DNA of 64,000 bases from CAWFXC01 sp963819735 (GTDB lineage: Bacteria; Actinomycetota; Acidimicrobiia; IMCC26256; DASPTH01). Each line of letters opens with the position of its first letter. Position 1 is the stretch's first letter. Below the pieces are notes generated by a model. That model did not search any database and had not been told where the DNA came from. It saw only the letters and a list, made by a program, of their open reading frames with translations. Below, piece after piece: positions 42,205-50,758 of this stretch. The translations under genes were made by a program, and so were the position numbers. The stretch spans positions 496,001 through 560,000 of the forward strand of contig CAWFXC010000001.1 in NCBI GenBank assembly GCA_963819735.1, read 5' to 3'.

Positions 42205-43739
42205 GAGTAGCGCTCCACCAATTCGTGTTTGAGGATCTTCATGGTGGCGTTGCGCGGGAGCGCATCCACCACTTCGAGCTGTTCCGGGATCTTCTGCACC
42301 ATGAGTCCGGCCTGCCGGCAGTGATCCTGCATCGCCGCGAAGGTGAGCGGATCGCTCCCGGGCCGCAACTCCACCACCGCGCACACCCGCTCGCCGCGCT
42401 CGGGATCGGCGAGGCCGATCACCGCGACCGCGGCGACATTGGGCAGGGTCTGGAGCACGTCCTCGATCTCCTTGGGGCTGATGTTCTCGCCCTTGCGGAT
42501 GATCAGCTCCTTGCTGCGTCCGGTGAGGACGATGTGCCCGTCAGCGCGCAGGTAGCCGCGGTCGCCGGTGATGAACGCGCCATCGGCGTCGAACGCGGCG
42601 GCGGTGAGATCGGCGTCGGTGTAGCCCTTGAACACCATCGGCCCGCGCACCCGCACCTCGCCGTCGACGTCGGGTCCGACGGTCGCGCCGTCGGGCCCCA
42701 CGATGCGGATCTCGCACCCCTGCACCGGCGGACCGTCGGTGTTGGCAAGCTGTTCGTCGGTGTCGCCGACCGCGCCGTTGGCGATCATCGGGCACTCGGT
42801 CATGCCGTAGCCGTGCAGGATCGGCACCCCGAGCTCGGCGCGCACCTGCCGGAACACCTCGGGCGGCTTGGGCGCGCCGCCGCCCGCGAGCGCCCGTAGC
42901 GTGGGGAACACGGGTGTGCCGGGATCCTTGCGCTGCTCGTTGAGGTACGCGAGGTAGAACGCGGTGCTCCCGCCGGCCATCGTGACGCCGTGGCGGTTGA
43001 ACACCTCGAGCGCGCGCGCAGGGTCGAACGACTCGAGCAACACGGTCGGCCGGCCGTGGGCGAGCATCATCACCAGGTAGTCGGGACCGCCGATGTGTGT
43101 GCACGGGAACGCGATCGAACCGACGTCGTCGGCCGCCGGCTGCATCGCGATGGCGAGGCCGACACCGCCCGCGAGCAGCGTGCCGTCGGTGTGCTGCACG
43201 CACTTCGGCGCCGCGGTCGTACCCGACGTCGAGTAGATCCAGCGCACGACGTCGCCGTCGCTCGGTGCCGGCGGCAGCGTCGCGGGGTCGCCGTCGGGCA
43301 GCGTCTCGCCGTTGGCCACGAGGACCTGGAACGGATCAGCCGCCGCCGCCTGCATCTCCTTCGCCATCGCCTCGTAATCGAAGTTGCGCCACTCCCCCGG
43401 CACGACGAACCAGCGCGCGCCGGTCTGCTGCAGCACCGACCCGACCTCGCGCGCCCGGTAGATCGGGATGATCGGCATCTGCACCGCGCCGACGCGGGAC
43501 AGCGCGAACGAGAGCACCACCGACTCGATCCGGGTCGGGAGCTGCCACGCCACCGGGGTGCCGGCCGTGATCCCGAGATCGAGCAGCCCGGCGGCGACGC
43601 GCTCGGCGCGGTCGCGGAACTCGGCGAAGGAGATCGTGCGATCGCGCTCGTCGATCAGCATGGCGGCATCGGGATCGACGGCGGCCCGCCGTTCCAACAG
43701 CTCCCAGAACGTGGAGGCCTCGTAGATCACGTCGGTCAT
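42201..43739 (-). CDS. Acyl-CoA synthetase (class I adenylate-forming)
   Basis: A 512-residue ligase making acyl-CoA from a carboxylic acid, ATP and CoA. Core motifs are VRWIYSTSGTTAAPKCVQHT (P-loop), GYGMTECPMI, FITGDRGYLRADGHIVLTGR and KGENISPKEIEDVL; the catalytic Lys is in PRNATMKILKHEL. Closest in style to the FadD17/19 and cyclohexane-carboxylate groups. It is the gene before the LLM oxidoreductase and follows the enoyl-CoA hydratase by 48 bases on the same strand. Confidence 0.93.
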   Translation of the reverse strand: MTDVIYEASTFWELLERRAAVDPDAAMLIDERDRTISFAEFRDRAERVAAGLLDLGITAGTPVAWQLPTRIESVVLSFALSRVGAVQMPIIPIYRAREVGSVLQQTGARWFVVPGEWRNFDYEAMAKEMQAAAADPFQVLVANGETLPDGDPATLPPAPSDGDVVRWIYSTSGTTAAPKCVQHTDGTLLAGGVGLAIAMQPAADDVGSIAFPCTHIGGPDYLVMMLAHGRPTVLLESFDPARALEVFNRHGVTMAGGSTAFYLAYLNEQRKDPGTPVFPTLRALAGGGAPKPPEVFRQVRAELGVPILHGYGMTECPMIANGAVGDTDEQLANTDGPPVQGCEIRIVGPDGATVGPDVDGEVRVRGPMVFKGYTDADLTAAAFDADGAFITGDRGYLRADGHIVLTGRSKELIIRKGENISPKEIEDVLQTLPNVAAVAVIGLADPERGERVCAVVELRPGSDPLTFAAMQDHCRQAGLMVQKIPEQLEVVDALPRNATMKILKHELVERYS

Positions 43740-43787
43740 GGCCGTATGTCTACCAAGGCGCGCGACCCGGCCGCGGCCCTCCCGTTC

Positions 43788-44555
43788 CTACTTCTTCTTG
43801 AAGCCCTCGATCGTGGCGCGTATCTCGTCGGTGGCGAACGACTCCGCCTCCGCCGACAGGGCAAACGGCAACACCGTCGCCGCCGCTTGTTGGAGGTGCG
43901 CGTTCAGGGCCCGCTTGGTCTCCTGCAGCGCCTGCGGGGGCTGGGCCGCCAGCTTCCGCGCCAGCCCGAGCGCTTCGGTCATCAGGTCGTCGGGGGCCAC
44001 CACCCGGTTGGCGAGGCCGAGCTCCACCGCGAGGGCGGCCGGGATCCGCTCGCCCGTGAACAGGTACTCCTTGGCCCGCAGCATGCTCATCATGAACGGC
44101 CACGTCGCGGCACCCCCGTCGCCCGCCACCAGCCCGATGTTCACGTGGGTGTCGGCGATGTACGCGGTCTCGCTGATCAGCACGATGTCGCACAGCACGG
44201 CCACGCTGGCACCGAGGCCGACGGCCGGGCCGTTCACCGCGGCCACGATCGGGAGATGGAAGCTCAACATCTCGTCGACCAACCGACGGGCGTCGCGAAT
44301 CGACTGGCGACGGTGCGCGACGTCTTCGTAGTCGCGGATGAACCCGGGCACGTTGCCGCCGGCACAGAACGCGGAGCCCGCACCGGTGAGCACGACGACG
44401 CGGGCCTCGTGATCCTGGGAAATCCGGTACCAGACGTTGCGCATCGCCTCGTGCAGGGGGCCGATGAACGCGTTCCGCCCGTCGGGGTTGTTCATGGTGA
44501 CGATCCGGATCGGACCGTCGGCCTCCACGATCAGCTCGTCGGGCATGTCGTACAT
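43788..44555 (-). CDS. Enoyl-CoA hydratase/isomerase family protein
   Basis: A 255-residue crotonase-fold protein. Oxyanion-hole segments are VLTGAGSAFCAGGNVPGF and AAVNGPAVGLGASVAVLCDI; the catalytic Glu region is THVNIGLVAGDGGAATWPFM, where the usual Glu positions appear as Asp/Gly, so the reaction (hydration, isomerisation or ring cleavage) is uncertain. ATG 44555 has AGGAG before it. The shared TTGAC-N6-GTCAA operator lies 43-58 bases upstream, between it and the divergent thiolase. Confidence 0.9.
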   Translation of the reverse strand: MYDMPDELIVEADGPIRIVTMNNPDGRNAFIGPLHEAMRNVWYRISQDHEARVVVLTGAGSAFCAGGNVPGFIRDYEDVAHRRQSIRDARRLVDEMLSFHLPIVAAVNGPAVGLGASVAVLCDIVLISETAYIADTHVNIGLVAGDGGAATWPFMMSMLRAKEYLFTGERIPAALAVELGLANRVVAPDDLMTEALGLARKLAAQPPQALQETKRALNAHLQQAAATVLPFALSAEAESFATDEIRATIEGFKKK

Positions 44556-44597
44556 GGAGATCTCCTGCTCGCGTCCGGCGCCGAGCATCGCCGAGAC

Positions 44598-44632
44598 TTG
44601 ACAGACTCGTCAACTTCGACGGGTGATAGGTT
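44598..44632. promoter_or_regulatory. Shared operator TTGAC-N6-GTCAA plus -10 box, copy 1
   Basis: TTGACAGACTCGTCAA at 44598-44613, 13 bases before TAGGTT (44627-44632), which is 9 bases before ATG 44642. Positioned to control both the thiolase (+) and the hydratase (-) units. Confidence 0.7.
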
Positions 44633-44641
44633 CGCCTGCCG

Positions 44642-45802
44642 ATGAGCCCGAGCACGATCAAGGACCGGGTCGCGATCGTCGGCATCGGCCAGACCGCATT
44701 CGGCAAGGGTCTCGCCGACTCCGAGTTGTCGCTCGCCTGCCAGGCGATCGCCGCCGCCCTCGACGACTGCGGCATCGCCCCGGCGGAGGTCGACGGCCTG
44801 GCGTCGTTCACGATGGAGCCGTTCCGCGAGCAGGAGGTGGCGCGCAACGTCGGTCTCGGCGACATCTCGTTCTTCTCCCAGATCGGGTACGGCGGCGGCG
44901 CGGGCTGCGCCACGATCCTGCACGCGGCGATGGCCGTCGCCGCCGGCCAGTGCTCGGTGGCCGTCGCCTGGCGCGCCCGGAAGCGGGCCGACAAGGCCAG
45001 CCGCGTGTGGGCCCAGACCCCGCGTGTGCTGTCCGACGAGTGGCAGTGGAGCCGGCCCTGGGGCCTCCTGCGCCCGGTCGACGAAGTCGGGATGCTCATG
45101 CGCCGCTACATGCACGAGTTCGGAGCCACGCGCGATCACCTGGCCAACGTCGCGTTGGCGTTCCGCAAACACGCCAACCGCAATCCCGCGGCCACGATGT
45201 ACGAACGGCCGCTCACGCGCGAGGAGTACTTCGCGTCGCGCTGGATCTCCGAGCCGTTGTGCCTGTTCGACAACTGTCTCGAGACCGACGGCGCCCTCGC
45301 GACGGTGCTGGTGTCGGCCGAACGCGCCCGCGACCTCCCTCAGCGCCCGGTGTACGTGCACACGGGCGCACAGGGCCTTCCTCCGCAGCACCAGTCGATG
45401 GTCAACTATTACAACGACGATCCGCTGTCGGGCGCGTCGGCCGCCGCCGCCGCTGCACTCTGGCGCCACGCCGACTTCGGGCCCGCCGACGTGAAGACGG
45501 CACAGATCTACGACGCGTTCAGCCCACTGATCCCGTTCACCCTCGAGGGCTACGGCTTCTGCGGCCGCGGCGAAGGCGCCGCATTCACCGACGGCGGCGC
45601 GCTGGAGTGGCCCGACGGCCGCCTGCCTACCAACACCTCCGGCGGCAGCCTCAGCGAGGCGTACGTGCACGGGTTCAACCTCGTGCTCGAGGGGGTCCGC
45701 CAACTCCGCGGCACTTCCACCAGCCAGGTCGCCGACGCCGACACGTGCCTGGTGACCAGCGCCGAGGACGTCCCCACCAGCGCGCTCCTCCTGCGGAACT
45801 GA
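44642..45802 (+). CDS. Thiolase-fold protein (SCP2/Ltp2-like)
   Basis: A 386-residue thiolase-fold protein with the non-standard active site of the Ltp2-like group. Family features are RVAIVGIGQTAFGKGLADSE, GYGGGAGCATILHAAMAVAA, AQIYDAFSPLIPFTLEGYGF and LPTNTSGGSLSEAYVHGFN. The second catalytic Cys of degradative thiolases is not obvious. Ltp2-type proteins work with a DUF35 partner as retro-aldolases cutting steroid side chains. The next gene is such a partner, 2 bases away. Probably leaderless from TAGGTT. Confidence 0.9.
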   Translation: MSPSTIKDRVAIVGIGQTAFGKGLADSELSLACQAIAAALDDCGIAPAEVDGLASFTMEPFREQEVARNVGLGDISFFSQIGYGGGAGCATILHAAMAVAAGQCSVAVAWRARKRADKASRVWAQTPRVLSDEWQWSRPWGLLRPVDEVGMLMRRYMHEFGATRDHLANVALAFRKHANRNPAATMYERPLTREEYFASRWISEPLCLFDNCLETDGALATVLVSAERARDLPQRPVYVHTGAQGLPPQHQSMVNYYNDDPLSGASAAAAAALWRHADFGPADVKTAQIYDAFSPLIPFTLEGYGFCGRGEGAAFTDGGALEWPDGRLPTNTSGGSLSEAYVHGFNLVLEGVRQLRGTSTSQVADADTCLVTSAEDVPTSALLLRN

Positions 45803-45804
45803 AC

Positions 45805-46242
45805 GTGGCCGATCCCGAATTCCTGATTCCCGACGTCGAGGATCCCCTGACCGCGCCGTTCTTCGCCGCGTGCCGGCGCGGTGAGCTGCGCGTCCAGCGG
45901 TTCACGGCCTCGGGACGGATGGTGTGGCCGCCCCGTCCGATGGACCCCCACTCGCAGACGCTCGCCCACGAGTGGGTCGAGCTCTCGGGACGGGGCACCG
46001 TCTACTCGTTCGTCGTACCCCATCCGCCGTTGCTGCCGAGCTACGCCGCGCTGGCGCCGTACAACGTGATCCTGGTCGCGCTCGCGGAAGACCCGACGCT
46101 GCGCATGGTCGGCAACCTGGTCGCGGCACCCGACGGGCCGATCAACGAGATCGATCCCGCGACCATCGCGATCGGCGAGCCGGTGCGGGTCACGTTCTCG
46201 AACGTCGACGAGGTCGTCCTCCCGCAGTGGCTGCGAGGCTGA
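45805..46242 (+). CDS. OB-fold (DUF35) partner of the thiolase-fold protein, zinc ribbon lost
   Basis: About 145 residues. The C-terminal OB-fold is clear: GTVYSFVVPHPPLLP, NVILVALAEDPTLRMVGNLV, IGEPVRVTFSNVDEVV. The N-terminal rubredoxin-like zinc ribbon expected in DUF35 is degenerate: only one Cys (FFAACRRGELRVQRFT), with no CxxC pairs. GTG 45805 follows the thiolase stop by 2 bases. Such partners bind CoA and complete the aldolase complex. Confidence 0.87.
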   Translation: MADPEFLIPDVEDPLTAPFFAACRRGELRVQRFTASGRMVWPPRPMDPHSQTLAHEWVELSGRGTVYSFVVPHPPLLPSYAALAPYNVILVALAEDPTLRMVGNLVAAPDGPINEIDPATIAIGEPVRVTFSNVDEVVLPQWLRG

Positions 46243-46248
46243 TCGCCG

Positions 46249-46890
46249 CTACGCGGTCGACAGACGCGCGCAGATCATCTCGGTGAGCGTCGCCACGACG
46301 TCGCGTCGCGAGAACGGCGCCCGGGCCACGCGCCAGAACTGCCACACCCGCTCGATCTGCGCGAGCACCACGAGTCCTTCGAGCCCCGGGTCGGTGGTCC
46401 GCGTGTACCCGCTCACCAGCTGCAGGTTGCGGCCCAACCGCCGCGCCACCGCCAGGTGGGTGCGCAGCCCAATCTCGCGCAGCTCGTCGTCGTCGGACGT
46501 TGCCTGCGTCCACGCCAGCATGAACGCGCCGTGTTCGTCGAGATTCTCGAGGTAGCGCGACACCCAGGCGTCGACGTCGGCTCGGGTCCAGTCGCCGGAG
46601 ATCTCCCCGAAGCTCTCGGCGCAACTGCGCGACGCGTCGTACGAGAACTCACCGATCGCCAGGAGCAGATCGCGCTTCGAGGGGAAGTACGTGTAGAACG
46701 AGCCCCGGGAGACGCCGGCTTCGTCGACGATGTCGTCGATGGTCGTGCCGCCGTAGCCCTTGCGCAGGAAGAGTGGCCGTGCGGTGTCCATGATGAGCGC
46801 GCGCGTGCGGATCGCGCGCGGCCCCATCGTCTCGGCCGGGCTCCTCGTCTGCGCCTCGATCGGGAACGGTTTCGGCGAGCGCTTCGCCAC
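46249..46890 (-). CDS. TetR-family regulator, candidate controller of the catabolic island
   Basis: A 213-residue TetR protein. Helix-turn-helix RALIMDTARPLFLRKGYGGT, followed by VDEAGVSRGSFYTYFPSKRD; ligand domain thereafter. GTG 46890 follows GGAGG. A TCGAC-N6-GTCAA near-copy of the shared operator lies 46-61 bases upstream, consistent with autoregulation. KstR-type regulators of steroid catabolism are a fair comparison, but their operator differs. It converges with the DUF35 gene, 6 bases apart. Confidence 0.9.
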   Translation of the reverse strand: MAKRSPKPFPIEAQTRSPAETMGPRAIRTRALIMDTARPLFLRKGYGGTTIDDIVDEAGVSRGSFYTYFPSKRDLLLAIGEFSYDASRSCAESFGEISGDWTRADVDAWVSRYLENLDEHGAFMLAWTQATSDDDELREIGLRTHLAVARRLGRNLQLVSGYTRTTDPGLEGLVVLAQIERVWQFWRVARAPFSRRDVVATLTEMICARLSTA

Positions 46891-46935
46891 CGGTGCCTCC
46901 GCCGCGTACTCGGTTCGGGATCGGGCGGATGTTAT

Positions 46936-46951
46936 TCGACGGAATCGTCAA
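46936..46951. promoter_or_regulatory. Shared operator, copy 4 (one mismatch)
   Basis: TCGACGGAATCGTCAA differs from TTGAC-N6-GTCAA at one arm position. A TAACAT box on the minus strand (46929-46934) next to it could be the TetR promoter. Confidence 0.5.
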
Positions 46952-46962
46952 GTTCGTTCTGC

Positions 46963-47016
46963 CCCGATTCATTGCGCCGTCGCTTTCGGTCAGCGGTACT
47001 CACCCGGCAATGAATC
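46963..47016. repeat. 54-base element with inverted ends (copy 2)
   Basis: Arms GATTCATTGC (46966-46975) and GCAATGAATC (47007-47016) are perfect inverted repeats. Its reverse complement aligns end to end with 21144-21197 at about 38 of 54 positions. It lies between the TetR and CoA transferase genes. Confidence 0.6.
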
Positions 47017-47032
47017 ACGGTCCCATTCGACG

Positions 47033-47074
47033 GCTTGACGAGTTCGTCAAGCCTGCGACGGGTGCCGATAGGTT
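47033..47074. promoter_or_regulatory. Shared operator TTGAC-N6-GTCAA plus -10 box, copy 2
   Basis: GCTTGACGAGTTCGTCAAGC (47033-47052) is a perfect palindrome containing TTGACGAGTTCGTCAA. TAGGTT (47069-47074) follows and lies 9 bases before GTG 47084. Confidence 0.72.
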
Positions 47075-47083
47075 GCAACCGCC

Positions 47084-48250
47084 GTGACCGACGTGAGCGA
47101 TCTCCTGGAGCGCCATCTCTTCCGCGACTGTCGCGTCGCGATCGCCGACGGCGCGGGCGCGCCCGTTGGCCTGCGGGAGTCACTGTCGGTCGCGGCGCGT
47201 TCGGTGGGAGGGGTGCGCGCGTTGCTCGGGTGGACGCTCGTCGCACCGATCGACTTCGACGACGCCGAGGCATTCCCCGACGTGTGCACCACGATGAGCG
47301 GGTACGCGCTCCGCCACCCGATCCGCGCCGGACGGGTGCGCTACGTGCCGGCGCGCTTGGGCACGGTGCCGAGCCTGTTGGCGGGAGTGCTCCGGCCCGA
47401 CGTGTTGGTGGCGGCGCTGCGCCCCGGGCCCGACGGGCTGGTGTTCGGGTCCGAAGTCGGCTGGATGCGCGCTGCGATCGAGGCCGGGGCCACGGTGCTG
47501 GCCGAGGTGAACCACGGCCTCCCGGCCGCGTCCGACGGCGTGCCCGTGCCCTCGGATCAGGTGGTGGTGATCGCGGAGACGGACCAGCGGCCGCATTGGT
47601 TCACGTTCGCCGCGCCCGACGACACGGCTGACGCCATCGGCGAGCGCGTGGCGGCTTTGATTCCCGCCGGCGCCGCGATCCAGTACGGGCCGGGCACCAT
47701 TGCCGACGCAGTGCTCCGTGCGATCGCGGTGCCGGTCGCCGTCGATTCGGGCCTCGTCACCGACGCGGTGATGCAACTCGACACGCGCGGGCTGCTCCGC
47801 GGGCGTCCGCGTGGCGCCTACGTCGCCGGGACCGATGCGTTGTACGACTGGGCCGACGGCCGCCACGTGGTCGACCGGGTGGAGATCACGCACGACGTCA
47901 GCCGACTGGCCGGGCACGACTGCCTGGTCGCGGTCAACACCGCGCTCGAGATCGACGTCGTCGGGCAGGTGAACGTGGAGCGGGTGGGCGATCAGCCCGT
48001 GGGCGGCATCGGCGGCCATCCCGATTTCGCCCTGGCCGCGTCACGATCGCGCCACGGCCTGAGCATCATCGCGATGTCCAGCCGGCACCGGACCGGCCCG
48101 ACGCTGGTCGACCGGCTCTCCGCTCCCGTGACCACGCCGCGCTCCGACGTCGACGTCGTGGTGACCGAGCACGGCGCCTGCGACCTGCGCGGCCTCGACG
48201 ACCCTGCTCGCGCCCGCGCGTTGCGCGACCTCTGGGCCAGGGGCGGTTGA
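47084..48250 (+). CDS. Acetyl-CoA hydrolase/transferase-family CoA transferase
   Basis: A 388-residue class I-like CoA transferase of the AcCoA-hydrolase (Cat1/ScpC) type. N-terminal AIADGAGAPVGLRESLSVAA, then GWTLVAPIDF; C-terminal domain IDVVGQVNVERVGDQPVGGI and GGHPDFALAASRSRHGLSI, with VVTEHGACDLRGL near the end. The Glu of VVTEHG is the region of the catalytic residue in this family. It is shorter than 4-hydroxybutyrate CoA transferases. Probably leaderless. Its job would be to move CoA between acids during catabolism. Confidence 0.88.
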   Translation: MTDVSDLLERHLFRDCRVAIADGAGAPVGLRESLSVAARSVGGVRALLGWTLVAPIDFDDAEAFPDVCTTMSGYALRHPIRAGRVRYVPARLGTVPSLLAGVLRPDVLVAALRPGPDGLVFGSEVGWMRAAIEAGATVLAEVNHGLPAASDGVPVPSDQVVVIAETDQRPHWFTFAAPDDTADAIGERVAALIPAGAAIQYGPGTIADAVLRAIAVPVAVDSGLVTDAVMQLDTRGLLRGRPRGAYVAGTDALYDWADGRHVVDRVEITHDVSRLAGHDCLVAVNTALEIDVVGQVNVERVGDQPVGGIGGHPDFALAASRSRHGLSIIAMSSRHRTGPTLVDRLSAPVTTPRSDVDVVVTEHGACDLRGLDDPARARALRDLWARGG

Positions 48251-48297
48251 CGGTCTGACGGTTCCTCGGTCGGCGGTCGCGCGCTCCCGCGTGCCGC

Positions 48298-50745
48298 TCA
48301 GTGCAACGTGCCGCCGACCGCGACCTCGCCGATCACACCGTCACGTTCGAGCTGGTCGACGGCTTCGTGCGAGTAGCCGAGGATGCGAGTGAGCACATCG
48401 CGGTTGTGTTCGCCGAGCAGCGGCGCGTGACGCCGGTTGTGCACCTTCGGACCGCGGGCGAGACGGAAGGGCGATCCGATGAAGTCGATCGTGCCGGTCA
48501 CCGGGTGCTCGACCGGCTCGAACAGCTTGCGCCACGCCACCTGCTCGAGCCGGTCGTGTTCGTGCGCGAGCACCACCGGCTCGGCGGGAACGCCGGCGCC
48601 CGACAGCGCGTCGACGATGTCGGTGCGCCGGCGCGTCGCGCACCATGCGGCGAGGATCTCGTCGATGCGGTCATGGTGAGCGCGCCGGCCGTCGAGCGTG
48701 GCGAGCGCGAGGTCGTCTGCCCACGCGGTCTCACCGACCACGTCACCGAGGGCACGCCATTGTTCATCGGTGGCCACGGAGATGGCGACCCACCGGTCGC
48801 GCCCTCCCGCGTCGTCGATGTCGGCGGTGAGGTACACGCCCTGAGGCGCGCACGAGCGGCTGCGGTTCCCCACGCGCTCGATGAGCCCACCGGAAGCCGA
48901 GAACTCCACCACTTGCTCTGCGGCGAGGTTGAGTGATGCACCGATCATCGGGCACTCGAGGAACATGCCCCGGCCGGTGCGGCGGCGGTACTCGAGCGCG
49001 AGCAGCAACGCGACGGTGGCGTGCGCACCACCGAGGGAGTCGGCGATGCCCGACGGCGGCTCCGGTGAGCCATCGGGGAATCCGGTGATCGACGCCAGTC
49101 CCGCTTGCGCCTCGATGGTCGGCGCGTACGCCACGCGCTCGCGCCACGGTCCGGTCACTCCGTACGCCGGTGCGCGCAACACGATGAGCTCCGGATACCG
49201 GGCGAGGAGCGCGTCCTGGCCCAGTTCCCAGTGCTCCAGCACCCGGGGACTGAAGTTGTCGATCACGACGTCGCTGTGGCCGACGAGGTCGCACAGGACC
49301 TCGCGGCCGCGCCGGGTGTCGAGATCGACCGCGAGGTCGAGCTTGTTGACGTTGGAGCCCTGGTAGAAGGGAGACCACTCCCACCATTGCGGTTCGGTCA
49401 TCGGCCGGACCGCGTTCGACCGGATGCCGTCGGGACGTTTGGACGACTCGACGTGCACGACCTCGGCCCCGAGCGTGGCGCACGCGTGGCCGATGATCGG
49501 CCCGGCCCAGAAGGCGGTGAGGTCGACGATGCGCACACCGGTGAGCGGCAACTCGACCGGTGCCGCGGGGACCGCGGCCGACGCCCCGACCGCGGCCGAC
49601 GTCGTGCCCGACTGTGACGCGCGCAGCTCGTCGGTGTGCTCGGCGACGCGCGGCGCGGGCGCGAACGGCCGCGGCTCGGCACCGCCCCCCAACCGGTACG
49701 GGACCGTGGGTTGCACGAACCCGTGCGGGCCGGTGGTGAAGCACCCCCGCTCGATCAGGTGGTCGAACCGGGGCAGGTTCTCGCCGTTTCCCACCTCGGC
49801 GACCGGAATGCGCAGGAGCGTCGCGAGCTCCACGATGTCGGCGGCGCGCCGAGCCCTCGTCCAGTCGTCGATCACCGCAGCCAGCGCCGGCCGGTGGTCG
49901 GAGCGGTATTCGCCCCGCGCCATCTGCTCATCGGTGGCCCAGTCGTCGCGGCCGATCATGGCGCAGAAGTCGAGCCACTGTTGCCCGGTCGCCGTCTGCA
50001 ACGCGACGTAGCCGTCGGTGGTCGGGTGCACGCCCGGGAGTTGCGCGGCCCGCGCCCGTCGGAGAGGTCGACCGGCCATCTGCGCGTACGTGACCGGATA
50101 CATCGGCTGGCTGAACATCAGCGAGTCGAGCAGCGCGACGTCGACGAGATCGCCGACCCCGGTCGCGCGCGACCGGCGCAGGGCCGCCAACGCACCGATG
50201 GCGCCGTAGGTCCCCGCCGCCCATTCGCCCGGCTGGCCTCCGCACATCAACGGCGGTTGGATGGTCGTGCCGCGTTGCACGTGGCCGCCGCACAACGCCT
50301 GGAGCGTGAACTCGGTCGACGGCCGATCGTGCCACGGTCCGTCGAGCCCGAACGGGCTCAGCGCGACCACCACCAAGGCGGGAAGTTCGGCGTACAGCAC
50401 GGCAGGCGCGCACGCAGGCGTGTCGGCGATCGCGGAGCCGGCCGACCACACCACGACATCGGCGGCCGCCACGAGGTCGCGCACGAGGCGGCGATCGCCG
50501 TCGGCCTCGACCGAAGCCACCAGGCTCCGCTTCGACGCGGAGAGGAAGCGGAACAACGGCCCGTCTTCGTGGTCCGGCAAAACCGCGCCACTCCCCGACC
50601 ACCGGCGCAGCGGATCTCCCTCCGGCCCCTCGACCTTCACGACGTCGGCGCCGCCGTCGGCGAGCAGCTTCGTGCAGTACGCGCCCACGATGCCGGTAGA
50701 CAAGTCGACGACGGAGCAGCCGATGAGTGGCCAGGCTTCGGACAT
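48298..50745 (-). CDS. Tandem class III (CaiB/BaiF) CoA transferase fusion
   Basis: An 815-residue protein with two full class III CoA-transferase modules. Module 1 begins CSVVDLSTGIVGAYCTKLLA with ADVVKVEGPEGD and PSTEFTLQALCGG. Module 2 begins VRIVDLTAFWAGPIIGHACA with AEVVHVESSKRPDG, DNFSPRVLEHW and YGVTGPWRERVAYAPTIEAQ. The catalytic Asp normally at the Fxx(D/E) position is in PSTEF (module 1 has Glu) and TIEAQ (module 2 Glu). Single-module enzymes dimerise; here one chain may mimic a heterodimer. Follows the acyl-CoA dehydrogenase by 13 bases. Confidence 0.9.
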   Translation of the reverse strand: MSEAWPLIGCSVVDLSTGIVGAYCTKLLADGGADVVKVEGPEGDPLRRWSGSGAVLPDHEDGPLFRFLSASKRSLVASVEADGDRRLVRDLVAAADVVVWSAGSAIADTPACAPAVLYAELPALVVVALSPFGLDGPWHDRPSTEFTLQALCGGHVQRGTTIQPPLMCGGQPGEWAAGTYGAIGALAALRRSRATGVGDLVDVALLDSLMFSQPMYPVTYAQMAGRPLRRARAAQLPGVHPTTDGYVALQTATGQQWLDFCAMIGRDDWATDEQMARGEYRSDHRPALAAVIDDWTRARRAADIVELATLLRIPVAEVGNGENLPRFDHLIERGCFTTGPHGFVQPTVPYRLGGGAEPRPFAPAPRVAEHTDELRASQSGTTSAAVGASAAVPAAPVELPLTGVRIVDLTAFWAGPIIGHACATLGAEVVHVESSKRPDGIRSNAVRPMTEPQWWEWSPFYQGSNVNKLDLAVDLDTRRGREVLCDLVGHSDVVIDNFSPRVLEHWELGQDALLARYPELIVLRAPAYGVTGPWRERVAYAPTIEAQAGLASITGFPDGSPEPPSGIADSLGGAHATVALLLALEYRRRTGRGMFLECPMIGASLNLAAEQVVEFSASGGLIERVGNRSRSCAPQGVYLTADIDDAGGRDRWVAISVATDEQWRALGDVVGETAWADDLALATLDGRRAHHDRIDEILAAWCATRRRTDIVDALSGAGVPAEPVVLAHEHDRLEQVAWRKLFEPVEHPVTGTIDFIGSPFRLARGPKVHNRRHAPLLGEHNRDVLTRILGYSHEAVDQLERDGVIGEVAVGGTLH

Positions 50746-50758
50746 CAGCGCTCCACCG

